From contig OZ244877.1 in the NCBI GenBank assembly GCA_965221145.1, positions 3,968,001 to 4,032,000 on the forward strand: 64,000 bases of DNA. Direction: 5' to 3'. The position numbers and the translations under genes are program-made. Source of the stretch: Bin5 sp965221145. Lineage in GTDB: Bacteria; Chloroflexota; Anaerolineae; Caldilineales; Caldilineaceae. Positions 33,190-40,585 of this stretch are shown here, piece by piece (the stretch's first letter is position 1; every line of letters starts with the position of its first letter). The notes under the pieces were generated by a model. That model was not told where the DNA came from, ran no database searches, and saw only the letters and a list, made by a program, of their open reading frames with translations.

Positions 33190-34338
33190 CTAGTTTCCAA
33201 GCGGCGCGGCCTCGCCCTGCGCTTCACCGACGACGCCTTCCACAAACCAGTCCATCCCCAGCATCTGGCCATCATTCATGCACTGGCCTTCCGTCAGGAA
33301 TTCGACGCCGTTCTGGCCCGTCATCGAGCCGCAGAATACGTCCATCTCACCGGAAACGATCATCGCCTGCTTCTCCGCGACCATTGCGGCCACGTCTGCG
33401 GAAACCGACGGGCTGAAGTCAGCCAGACCCACAATCCCGTCATCCATGCCGCCCCAGTACTGCTCGGCCATCCAACTGTCGTCGCGCGCCTGCCCGGCGA
33501 ACTTCACGAAGGCCGGCCCCCAGTTCCAGACCGGACCGGTGAGGACACTGTCACCGACGAATACGCGCATGTCGCTGTTGTAGCCGATGCTGGTCCCGCC
33601 CCGCTCGGCGGCAGCCTTCTGCGGCTCGGTCGTATCCTGATGCTGGGCGATGATGTCCGCGCCCTGATCCAGCAGCGCTTCAGCCGCTTCCTTCTCTTCC
33701 GGCGGGCCAAACCAGGTGTTCGTCCAGACAACGCGCACTTCGGCGTCCGGATTTGCCTCGCGCACGCCCAGCGTGAAGGCGTTGATGCCGCGAATCACCT
33801 CAGGAATCGGGAAGGCGGCCACGTAGCCGATGACATTGCTTTCGGTCATGCTGCCGGCGACCAGGCCGCTCAGATAGCGCGGCTGGTACATGCGACCGAA
33901 CAACGTGCTCATATTGTCAGCAGTCTTGTAGCCGGACACATGCACAAAATGGGTATCCGGGAACTCCTGGGCGACCATCAAGGTCGGGTCCATGTACCCG
34001 AAGCTGGTGGTGATAATCAGGTCGTAGCCTTTCTGGGCAAAGTCGCGAATGACCCGCTCCGCGTCCGGGCCTTCGGGCACGTTCTCAATGAAGGCCGTCT
34101 CTGCGCCGCCCTCCAGATTCTCTTCCAGGTACAGCCGCCCCTGGTCGTGCGCATACGTCCAGCCGAGGTCGCCGATGGGGGCGACATAGACGAAGGCGAC
34201 TTTCAGCGGCGCAGCCATCTCTTCCCCGCCTGCCGACTCTTCCGCAGCAGGCGCCTGGCCAACCGGCTGGCAGGCGCTGATCAACAACGCCAGGATGAGC
34301 ATAACACCCACCACTGTCCACGAATGTCGAATCCTCAT
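33190..34338 (-). CDS. BMP-family substrate-binding lipoprotein
   Basis: The 382-residue product has a signal peptide with lipobox LISAC (Cys23), an Ala/Glu-rich linker, and a PBP type I binding domain with VAFVYVAPIGDLGWTYAHDQG, the family's opening, and YDLIITTSFGYMDPT. BMP proteins bind nucleosides or related ligands outside the membrane and deliver them to an RbsA-like ATPase and two permeases. AAAGGAG lies 9 bases before the ATG. The ATPase gene follows after 175 bases. Confidence 0.92.
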   Translation of the reverse strand: MRIRHSWTVVGVMLILALLISACQPVGQAPAAEESAGGEEMAAPLKVAFVYVAPIGDLGWTYAHDQGRLYLEENLEGGAETAFIENVPEGPDAERVIRDFAQKGYDLIITTSFGYMDPTLMVAQEFPDTHFVHVSGYKTADNMSTLFGRMYQPRYLSGLVAGSMTESNVIGYVAAFPIPEVIRGINAFTLGVREANPDAEVRVVWTNTWFGPPEEKEAAEALLDQGADIIAQHQDTTEPQKAAAERGGTSIGYNSDMRVFVGDSVLTGPVWNWGPAFVKFAGQARDDSWMAEQYWGGMDDGIVGLADFSPSVSADVAAMVAEKQAMIVSGEMDVFCGSMTGQNGVEFLTEGQCMNDGQMLGMDWFVEGVVGEAQGEAAPLGN

Positions 34339-34661
34339 GAAACTCTCTCCTTTGATTCAAATGGGTCCGCTAAAATGTTGTCTGAACTGTGTTCTATGTG
34401 ATTGAGGGATTGACAGGGTTCAGGTCAACGACCTGGAAGTAATGATAACTTCAGATTGAGGCAATGGTAACGCAATGATCGCCAAAATCCAACTATGGAA
34501 GCAGCGCGAACCTGCACAGTGGCAACGGTTAGGGGTGCATCCGAGACTTTGGGGGTGATGATGGCAGGAGTCGTTGGGTTGGCAGGTTGGCCTGAACTGC
34601 AGTTGACAGGAGGGAGTGATTCCCCGGTTTGGATGCGGACATATTGACGGTGGGCAGGACC

Positions 34662-34693
34662 GGTTGAATGCGCTAACGCTGCGCTATTTGAGC
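34662..34693 (+). repeat. REP-like palindrome
   Basis: GGTTGAATGCGCTAACGC, then TGCGCTATTTGAGC; the same family as 9167, 11399 and the triple array at 44859. Confidence 0.65.
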
Positions 34694-34714
34694 ACGACTA
34701 TACTAAACGTTTAG

Positions 34715-34949
34715 GTAACTACTCAGCCATTACCCAAAGTGCGACTTTCAATGGGCAACCAAGTCATCCAAGTGTAATAAATCGTGTTTGGAATCTGTCT
34801 GAAAAGGTCAGGTTCGGATCAAAACGGCACAAATGGTGCGAATTATGGCGTGTAGATGGAGGATTCACGCTTTCCGGCAGCCATTTTTGGCCTTTTTGCC
34901 GATGACCGTTCTTTTTCAAACAACTTCCCAGACGAGGCTGAGTAGTTAC
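34715..34949. mobile_element. 235-bp MITE with IS66-like ends
   Basis: Perfect 14-bp terminal inverted repeats GTAACTACTCAGCC / GGCTGAGTAGTTAC, flanked by a perfect 8-bp duplication ACGTTTAG (34707-34714 and 34950-34957). The homologous block at 10.6 kb carries an uninterrupted site. IS66-family elements make 8-bp duplications and begin GTAA, so this is probably a non-autonomous derivative. A copy of the 141-bp MITE lies within it. Confidence 0.88.
34791..34927 (+). mobile_element. 141-bp MITE family, copy C (137 bp, decayed)
   Basis: Homologous to copies A and B along its length (for example GTGCGAATTATGGCGTG), with worn ends GAATCTGTCTGAAAAG and CTTTTTCAAACAACTTC. No target duplication remains. 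It is nested inside the 235-bp MITE. Confidence 0.8.
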
Positions 34950-35366
34950 ACGTTTAGGAAAAAATGTCCGCTTTGTCCGCTTTACCCCCCCCCCCTCTCG
35001 ATTACTATACGAAGAAAAACGCCTTTTTTGCGTTTGCCGAGGCCATCGCGGCCGGCAGGTGGCCAGGGAGTGCAACGGGGTCTGGCTCGGCCGGATGCCT
35101 GCACGACAGACATTATACCACACTCTTGTTTTGTTGTGCGGCGGGCTTAAAGGAAGTATCTCAGATCATTCGGGAGATATACTTGCCCATTGGTGGCTCC
35201 GACCAGGTCGGCAGGTTTGGCGTCACTTGACGGACAATCAGTTGGGATGCACCCACAATAGTCCTGGATACACCCACCGTTAGGTATTCTTGCGCGCCAG
35301 TCGGTATAATTCGATAAAAGGTAGAGTCTGATGACGACTGACCACGAATCACGAGGTTTAACTAAT

Positions 35367-36572
35367 ATGGCTGAATATCAGGTCACGTTCTGGCGCGATT
35401 TCCCGTCGATGGTCGTGGCCCGGGAGGGACGCAGCAACCGACATAAGGTCGAGTTGCCGGCCCGCTTTCAGGTCGCAATCGACGAGGCAGCGATGCGCGC
35501 CGGCGCGATCGGCACCGATGAATATCTGGACGGTTGGATCCGTTCGGACTGGCAGGAACAAGCAGGAGATCCCCAGGAGGTAGCCCAGACCGTCGCCGCG
35601 CAGCTTGAAACCGACTATCCCCCGCGACGGTTACGCCGGATGCTGTCGACGATAACACCCGACCCATCTTCCGGCGGATGGCTGACACCGCGCCCCCACC
35701 CGGTGGTCGAGCGGCTGCGGCAGGGCGGCCCCCTGCTGGGTGACGGCGCAATGGCGACGATGCTGCAGGAGATGGGCCTGACCGGCGGCGACGCGCCGGA
35801 GTTGTGGAATGTGGAAAATCCGGACGCGGTGCAGGCGGTCTATCGCGGCTACGCCGAGGCCGGATGCCACATCATCACGACCAACACCTTTGGCGGCACA
35901 ACCGCCCGGCTCAAGATGCACGACCTGCAGGACAGACTAGGCGAGCTGAATGCGGCCGGGGTGCGACTGGCGCGCGCGGTGGCGAATGAGGCCGGCGACG
36001 TGTTGGTGGGCGCATCGGTCGGGCCGACGGGCGAGTTGCTCGATCCGCTGGGCGTGCTGACGCTGGAGGAGGCGATTGCGCTCTTCGCCGAGCAGGTCGC
36101 GGTCCTGGCCGAGGCCGGCGCCGACTTCATTCTCACCGAGACGATGAGTGACTTGCAGGAAGTGGAGGCCGCCGTGCGCGCCGTGCAGCAGGCGACGGAA
36201 CTGCCGGTCGTCTGCCTGCTCACATTCGATACCAATCTGCACACGATGATGGGCGTCAGGCCCAAACAGGCGGTAGAGACGCTCGCCGCCTGGGGCGTAC
36301 AGGTAATCGGCGCCAACTGCGGCAACGGCCCCGCGGAGATTCAGACGGTGATGACCGAGATGGTTGAGCATCGCCCACCGGGGGTCGTGCTGTACGCCCA
36401 GAGCAACGCCGGTCTGCCGGTCTTGCAGGGCGGGGATGTCTACTACGATGGCACTCCGGAGGTGATGGCCGACTACGCGCGCCAGATGCAGGCGCTGGGC
36501 GTGGACGTGATCGGCGGCTGCTGCGGCACAACGCCGACCCATCTGCGGGCCATGCGGGCGGCATTGGAGTAA
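35367..36572 (+). CDS. Virulence-factor-domain / homocysteine S-methyltransferase fusion
   Basis: The 401-residue product has two parts. Residues 1-~85 match the short PF13769-type domain (YQVTFWRDFPSMVVAREGR, ELPARFQVAIDEAAMRAG), of unknown role. Residues ~110-400 form a homocysteine S-methyltransferase barrel (LLGDGAMATMLQEMG, CHIITTNTFGGTTAR) with zinc ligands in IGANCGNGP and GGCCGTTPTH. It would move a methyl group from a methyl donor or corrinoid protein to homocysteine or another thiol. ATG 35367 has GAGG 9 bases upstream. It is transcribed away from the repeat block and ends at a hairpin shared with the convergent methylase gene. Confidence 0.85.
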   Translation: MAEYQVTFWRDFPSMVVAREGRSNRHKVELPARFQVAIDEAAMRAGAIGTDEYLDGWIRSDWQEQAGDPQEVAQTVAAQLETDYPPRRLRRMLSTITPDPSSGGWLTPRPHPVVERLRQGGPLLGDGAMATMLQEMGLTGGDAPELWNVENPDAVQAVYRGYAEAGCHIITTNTFGGTTARLKMHDLQDRLGELNAAGVRLARAVANEAGDVLVGASVGPTGELLDPLGVLTLEEAIALFAEQVAVLAEAGADFILTETMSDLQEVEAAVRAVQQATELPVVCLLTFDTNLHTMMGVRPKQAVETLAAWGVQVIGANCGNGPAEIQTVMTEMVEHRPPGVVLYAQSNAGLPVLQGGDVYYDGTPEVMADYARQMQALGVDVIGGCCGTTPTHLRAMRAALE

Positions 36573-36573
36573 G

Positions 36574-36619
36574 AGAGGAGAAAGTGAAGAGGGGAGAGGG
36601 CTTTTCGCACTTCTCTCTC
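36574..36619. terminator. Hairpin between convergent genes
   Basis: GAGAGGAGAAAGTG can pair with CACTTCTCTCTC across a ~20-base loop, between the homocysteine methyltransferase stop and the methylase stop. It probably serves as a bidirectional stem-loop terminator. Confidence 0.4.
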
Positions 36620-37502
36620 ACGAAAACAGTTTTTCTCGCGTGATAACTAACTCAGAAAGCCGACTATAATGGGCGTTATTCATCTCGACACGGACTGCAT
36701 GAAAGCGATGCTTATGGATTAGGTCAACAATCTCCTCTGCTCCGTCATATGTCATCAGAAAATTGGAACGACTTCGGTCTAAAATTTCAAACAAGCGGGC
36801 GTGGTCAATTGTGCAGTGGGCATAAAGGCGGGAGCCAGCTCTCTTTCCCCCTTGTCCTGTGTATGGAGGATCTACAAAAACCGCAGCCTTCTGTCCCCAG
36901 TCCTGCAACAAGGGTTCCAGGATTGGCATAGAGTCGTCCTCATAGAAGGCGAATCTCTTTGCGTGTTTCCCAATCTCCTGCAAACGTTTGACCAGAGTAT
37001 CAGGATACCATCGAGATCCAATCCCTTTTGCGTTCTCTCCCGACTCTAGGAATGATGCTCCCGGCGCAAGGATGCCTGCCCGTTTCGTCCGGTTAAGCAC
37101 CAAAGTACGGAATGCACGTTCTGCATTATTCCTCCAGCCTTCCCGCTCAAGCTCTTCAACCACTTTCCTGGTTGGAGTGAACTGCTGAATCCTCTCTATG
37201 AGGTCATCTGTATCTAGCAATGCCGCTTTCCAGAATGCTGCAACATCGGGGTCTCTCTCGATCATCACCGCTTCGTCAACCAGATTTTCCATCACTGCGG
37301 TGAGCGACACGATGCCGCCTCCGGCAAAAGGTTCCAAAAGAGCATGGAACTTGGAGCGGGGCAACCATGCACGGATATGGGGGATCAACCAGGTCTTCCC
37401 GCCAGGATACCGTAATGGGCTCCTTTGGGGCACAGTGGCAACGTTGACGACTGGGATTCGAGATACCGGAAACTGCTCAAGAGCCGAAGAGTTTGACATC
37501 AT
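36618..37502 (-). CDS. Dam-type DNA adenine N6-methyltransferase
   Basis: The 294-residue class D12 methyltransferase has an N-terminal RYPGGKTWLIPHI (residues 31-43), the SAM loop EPFAGGG (57-63), NRTKRAGI and the catalytic DPPY at 211-214, then a C-terminal strand-rich end. It should methylate adenine in a short DNA motif that cannot be read from the sequence. ATG 37502 or 37499 is the start. It lies divergent from a ParB-like/nuclease-like operon with a palindrome between them. It may protect DNA from that operon's putative nuclease (inference), or be a solitary methylase. Confidence 0.88.
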   Translation of the reverse strand: MMSNSSALEQFPVSRIPVVNVATVPQRSPLRYPGGKTWLIPHIRAWLPRSKFHALLEPFAGGGIVSLTAVMENLVDEAVMIERDPDVAAFWKAALLDTDDLIERIQQFTPTRKVVEELEREGWRNNAERAFRTLVLNRTKRAGILAPGASFLESGENAKGIGSRWYPDTLVKRLQEIGKHAKRFAFYEDDSMPILEPLLQDWGQKAAVFVDPPYTGQGGKRAGSRLYAHCTIDHARLFEILDRSRSNFLMTYDGAEEIVDLIHKHRFHAVRVEMNNAHYSRLSELVITREKLFS

Positions 37503-37836
37503 CAGATAAACTCCTCGCTAACGATTCCATGCGTCGATAGCTTTGCGTGTTATCATAATTTTTCTTGCTTTTGAGACTTTCACTTCCAGGAGGGTACAAT
37601 GTCTAGTGTACCCTCCTAGCATTCCAACGCATAATTCCAACCTGAATACATGTCCAAATGCGTGAAGAATGTTCCAGTTTTTCAGAAGGAATGTGGTCTA
37701 GACATTAGGGCCAACCATAGTAAGACAACTTGGCGAGGGTGACGCCCGATTTGTCCGCGTGTATGGAAAGACGAATGCCAAAGCCCCATGAAGAGGCGAA
37801 GGAAGCTCGACAAAAAGATTTACGTAAGGGGGATAT
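37503..37836. promoter_or_regulatory. Divergent intergenic region with a palindrome
   Basis: The 334-bp gap holds a perfect inverted repeat, GGAGGGTACA at 37589-37598 and TGTACCCTCC at 37607-37616, with an 8-base centre. It lies 87 bases upstream of the methylase and 220 upstream of the ParB-like gene, so it could be an operator or an RNA hairpin. I see no gene here. Confidence 0.5.
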
Positions 37837-38940
37837 ATGGATACTGAAGAGATCAAAATGATGAAGGTTTCTGATCTGGCTTTCGATCTCGATAACCCTC
37901 GGCTTGTTGAGTTTGATCTGGGCGCCAACGCAACAGAAGACGAGGTGATACAGATCTTATGGGAAGCGATGGATGTTCGGGAAGTGATGATGTCCATCGC
38001 GGCCAGCGGATTCTTTCGCCACGAACCGCTGATCGTCGCCAAGGAAAATGGAAAGAATATTGTTATCGAAGGAAACCGTCGTCTGGCCGCGGTCAAAATC
38101 TTACTTGAGCCGACAGTGGCCGCATCCTACGCGACGAGAATCCCTGTCATCACAACTGAAGAGAAAACAGCGCTCGCAATGCTTCCCGTGGTGGTTGGTT
38201 CCCGCCAGGAGACTTGGCGCTATCTCGGTTTCAAGCATGTAAATGGCCCAGCCAAATGGAGCAGCTACGCTAAATCCCAGTACATCGCCGACGTGCATAG
38301 GAATTTCAACATCGGACTTGAAGACATCGCAAGACAGATTGGCGACACGCACAAGACCGTGCAGAGGCTGTACCGCGGGCTAATGGTCATTGAGCAAGCC
38401 GAGCGAATGAAAGTATTCAGCCGCGAAGACCGCTGGTATAACCATTTCTCCTTCTCCCATCTCTATGCCGGCATAACCTACCCAGGTATCAGCGGCTTTA
38501 TCGGATTGCGACCAGAGACGGATGAGCAGCCGGAGCCGGTGCCCGCCGAAAAGGGGCAGGAACTCCGTGAACTCTGCCTTTGGCTGTACGGCAGCAAAAG
38601 GGATCAGACGCCTCCGGTCATTCAGTCACAGAACCCGCACCTTCGCATGCTTGAAGCGGTCGTTGCCAGTAGAGAAGCACTCGCCGCCCTTCGGGATAAT
38701 AACAACCTTGAAATTGCCTTCGAGACAAGCCGTCCGTCATCCAATGTCTTTGAGGAATCCCTGCTCGCTGCCAAGCGGAATCTCGAACATGCACGTGCCT
38801 TGCTTTCGACAGGTTACGATGGTTCCGAAGAACTGCTTAGAGCAGCTGGAACGGTGGCGAATCTCGCGGATGACCTCTACGACGAGATGGAACGAAGACG
38901 CAACCCCGGCAGGAAGAAGCGCATCGCGGAGGGCAGTTGA
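37837..38940 (+). CDS. ParB/Srx-like N-terminal domain protein
   Basis: The 367-residue product has a ParB/sulfiredoxin-like nucleotide-binding domain at residues ~8-100 (DLDNPRLVEF, then IEGNRRLAAVKIL with the GxxR-type motif at 79-82), a helix-turn-helix near 165-192 (DIARQIGDTHKTVQRLYRG) and a helical C-terminus. Such proteins bind CTP or act as nucleases or adaptors in defence loci rather than in plasmid partition when they occur without ParA, as here. GGGGG lies just before the ATG. The next gene's ATG overlaps its TGA by one base, so they form an operon. Confidence 0.8.
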   Translation: MDTEEIKMMKVSDLAFDLDNPRLVEFDLGANATEDEVIQILWEAMDVREVMMSIAASGFFRHEPLIVAKENGKNIVIEGNRRLAAVKILLEPTVAASYATRIPVITTEEKTALAMLPVVVGSRQETWRYLGFKHVNGPAKWSSYAKSQYIADVHRNFNIGLEDIARQIGDTHKTVQRLYRGLMVIEQAERMKVFSREDRWYNHFSFSHLYAGITYPGISGFIGLRPETDEQPEPVPAEKGQELRELCLWLYGSKRDQTPPVIQSQNPHLRMLEAVVASREALAALRDNNNLEIAFETSRPSSNVFEESLLAAKRNLEHARALLSTGYDGSEELLRAAGTVANLADDLYDEMERRRNPGRKKRIAEGS

Positions 38941-39899
38941 TGTTCAAGTTGCCAGGAACACCTTCCCCTCGCGCAGGCGCACACGAGATTGCTGACTACG
39001 CCGAGTGGGTCTGTTGGAGAGACAACGGGACGTCAATGACCGCCCTATTGCAAGATCTCGGCAGGTTAGACGAAAACGACTACACTGATGGTGTACCGGA
39101 GGAGGAAGAAACACCTATAATCGTTGAAGATGCTTTCAAGGAGATGGAGCGTCGCAGTCATGCGTGTCGAGATGGCTATCCATTTGCGCTCGGAAGAACG
39201 GGAATCACGCTCCTTTCAGATCAGGAGGACGAGAACCACAGACATATCATTTACAAGTATCTGCTCCTAGCGACCAGACTGAACATGACAAGTAACCGAC
39301 GTCACGAGGATATGGATGGAACACTACTGTTTGAAGAGCTTGCCGCGGAAGCAGCCCAGTCGTATTTTGGCGCCCGCGCCGAAAAACTGATTTTCGGTAC
39401 TTCCGCTAGAGGGTCCAATTTTCCCGCGAAAGTTAACGCGCTTTGCAAGCAGATGCAGGAGGGTGATGGCTTCGTGAACCGTGACGAGATTCCGCCAGAG
39501 GAACTGGACGGTGGGTTGGATGTTGTTGTGTGGAAACCTTTTGCCGACAATCTGCCAGGACAACTCATAGGTTTCGGTCAATGCAAAACGGGGACCCATT
39601 ACAAACAAACACTTACCTATCTACAGCCCAGTACTTTCTGCGATAACTGGTTATACACATCGCCCACAGTTCCACCGGTGCGCATGTTCTTCGTTGCGGA
39701 GGCTCTGCCTCGATACAATTGGAACAGCACCGCACGAAAGGCTGGTTTGCTGTTCGACCGCTGCCGGATCGTCGATTACTATGATGATGTCAGTGCAGAA
39801 ATATTGGCGAAGGTGAAAGCGTGGACTGAGGCAGCGGCCGCGGCGCATCTGCCGGAGGCTTATGGCAGAGAGGGCGACATGAAAACATCATGGCAATAA
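38940..39899 (+). CDS. Putative PD-(D/E)XK-fold nuclease, family not named
   Basis: The 319-residue product is not a family I can name. A helical N-terminal half ends near residue 180. Then comes a strand with Asp194 in GGLDVVVWKP, followed by Gln214-Cys-Lys216 in LIGFGQCKTGTH. With Glu133/Glu137 upstream, this spacing fits a PD-(D/E/Q)XK nuclease core. ATG 38940 overlaps the ParB-like stop; the next gene overlaps its end by 10 bases. The context (ParB-like protein before, two antitoxin-like proteins after, a DNA methylase divergent) suggests a restriction-like or abortive-infection role. The fold call is tentative. Confidence 0.6.
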   Translation: MFKLPGTPSPRAGAHEIADYAEWVCWRDNGTSMTALLQDLGRLDENDYTDGVPEEEETPIIVEDAFKEMERRSHACRDGYPFALGRTGITLLSDQEDENHRHIIYKYLLLATRLNMTSNRRHEDMDGTLLFEELAAEAAQSYFGARAEKLIFGTSARGSNFPAKVNALCKQMQEGDGFVNRDEIPPEELDGGLDVVVWKPFADNLPGQLIGFGQCKTGTHYKQTLTYLQPSTFCDNWLYTSPTVPPVRMFFVAEALPRYNWNSTARKAGLLFDRCRIVDYYDDVSAEILAKVKAWTEAAAAAHLPEAYGREGDMKTSWQ

Positions 39900-40216
39900 G
39901 GTATACTACTGGTAGCGGATATGACGATGCGCTTCATATTCGACCGCAACAGGAGATGAAGAGTTCCATTCACCGCCTAACAGGGGATGAAATTGCAGAT
40001 ATGGCGGACAGTGGCCGCGACATATCCGATTTCTTTACCAATCAGGGGACAATGAAGCAGCCTTTGACGCGCGTCAACGTCGATTTCACGCCAGACATGC
40101 TTCAAGAACTCGATCAGTTGGCCGCTGAGTTGCGTGTCAGCCGGCAGGCGGTCAGCAAATCGTGCTTGCGGCAAGCTCTGGACCATCGTCTTCTGGCGAA
40201 ACGTCGCGAACTATGA
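39890..40216 (+). CDS. CopG/RHH-type antitoxin-like regulator
   Basis: The 108-residue product has an extended N-terminus (residues 1-55, with LTGDEIADMADSGRDISDFF) and a C-terminal ribbon-helix-helix: the strand RVNVDFTPDML, then ELDQLAAELRVSRQAVSKSCLRQAL. RHH proteins bind operator DNA as dimers and often serve as antitoxins. It overlaps the nuclease-like gene by 10 bases and the next gene by 4. No toxin of a known type lies beside it, so the nuclease-like protein may be its partner. Confidence 0.7.
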   Translation: MAIRYTTGSGYDDALHIRPQQEMKSSIHRLTGDEIADMADSGRDISDFFTNQGTMKQPLTRVNVDFTPDMLQELDQLAAELRVSRQAVSKSCLRQALDHRLLAKRREL

Positions 40217-40503
40217 CCAAGAAAGCGCAGTTGACCGATGAACGCCGGGCTAAACTTCAATCTCTCCAGGAGATGCCCGACGACCAGATCAAAACAACCG
40301 ACATCCCCGAGGTGCTCGACTGGTCGGGCGCTCAGCGCGGCGTTTTCTATCGGCCTGTCAAGCAGCAGATCACGCTGCGCCTGGACGCGGACCTCATTTC
40401 ATGGTTCAAAGCCCACGCTCCGGGTGGTCGCGGCTACCAGACGGACATCAATCGCGCGCTGCGCGAGCATGTAGCGCGTTGCGAAAGGAAAGTTACGGCA
40501 TGA
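40213..40503 (+). CDS. BrnA-type antitoxin-like protein (DUF4415-like)
   Basis: The 96-residue product has the BrnA pattern: LQEMPDDQIKTTDIPEVLDWSG in the N-terminal linker, then FYRPVKQQITLRLDADLISWFKAH, with GRGYQTDINRALREHV as the DNA-binding end. BrnA normally neutralises and co-regulates with the BrnT ribonuclease toxin, but no BrnT-like gene lies upstream or downstream. Here it is the fourth gene of an overlapping operon (ATGA overlap with the preceding gene). Confidence 0.8.
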   Translation: MTKKAQLTDERRAKLQSLQEMPDDQIKTTDIPEVLDWSGAQRGVFYRPVKQQITLRLDADLISWFKAHAPGGRGYQTDINRALREHVARCERKVTA

Positions 40504-40585
40504 CGAACTGAGGGGTGATTGCTGTCGTGGCTCATCCGCCGAACCCTTGCGCTGACCCCGTTGAAGCATCCGAGAAGGTGAGGAA

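Larger units (their letters stand above)
34530..35279 (-). repeat. Composite dispersed repeat block, copy 2
   Basis: The inverted homologue of 10636-11275. In its own orientation it holds the ~340-bp module (35279 to 34950), a 235-bp MITE (34949 to 34715), a REP-like unit (34693 to 34662) and the ~120-bp module (34651 to 34530). It lacks the paired 60-bp repeats of copy 1. It has a C11 run at 34985-34995 where copy 1 has G16. No gene is convincing in 34339-35366 apart from these repeats. Confidence 0.85.

Noticed and set aside
34950..35366. Riboswitch upstream of the homocysteine methyltransferase
   Set aside because: The leader is made of the composite repeat also present at 10.6 kb in front of an unrelated gene; no SAM or cobalamin core motif is visible.
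37837..38940. Plasmid partition ParB
   Set aside because: No ParA or parS array lies nearby; the overlapping partner genes point to another role.
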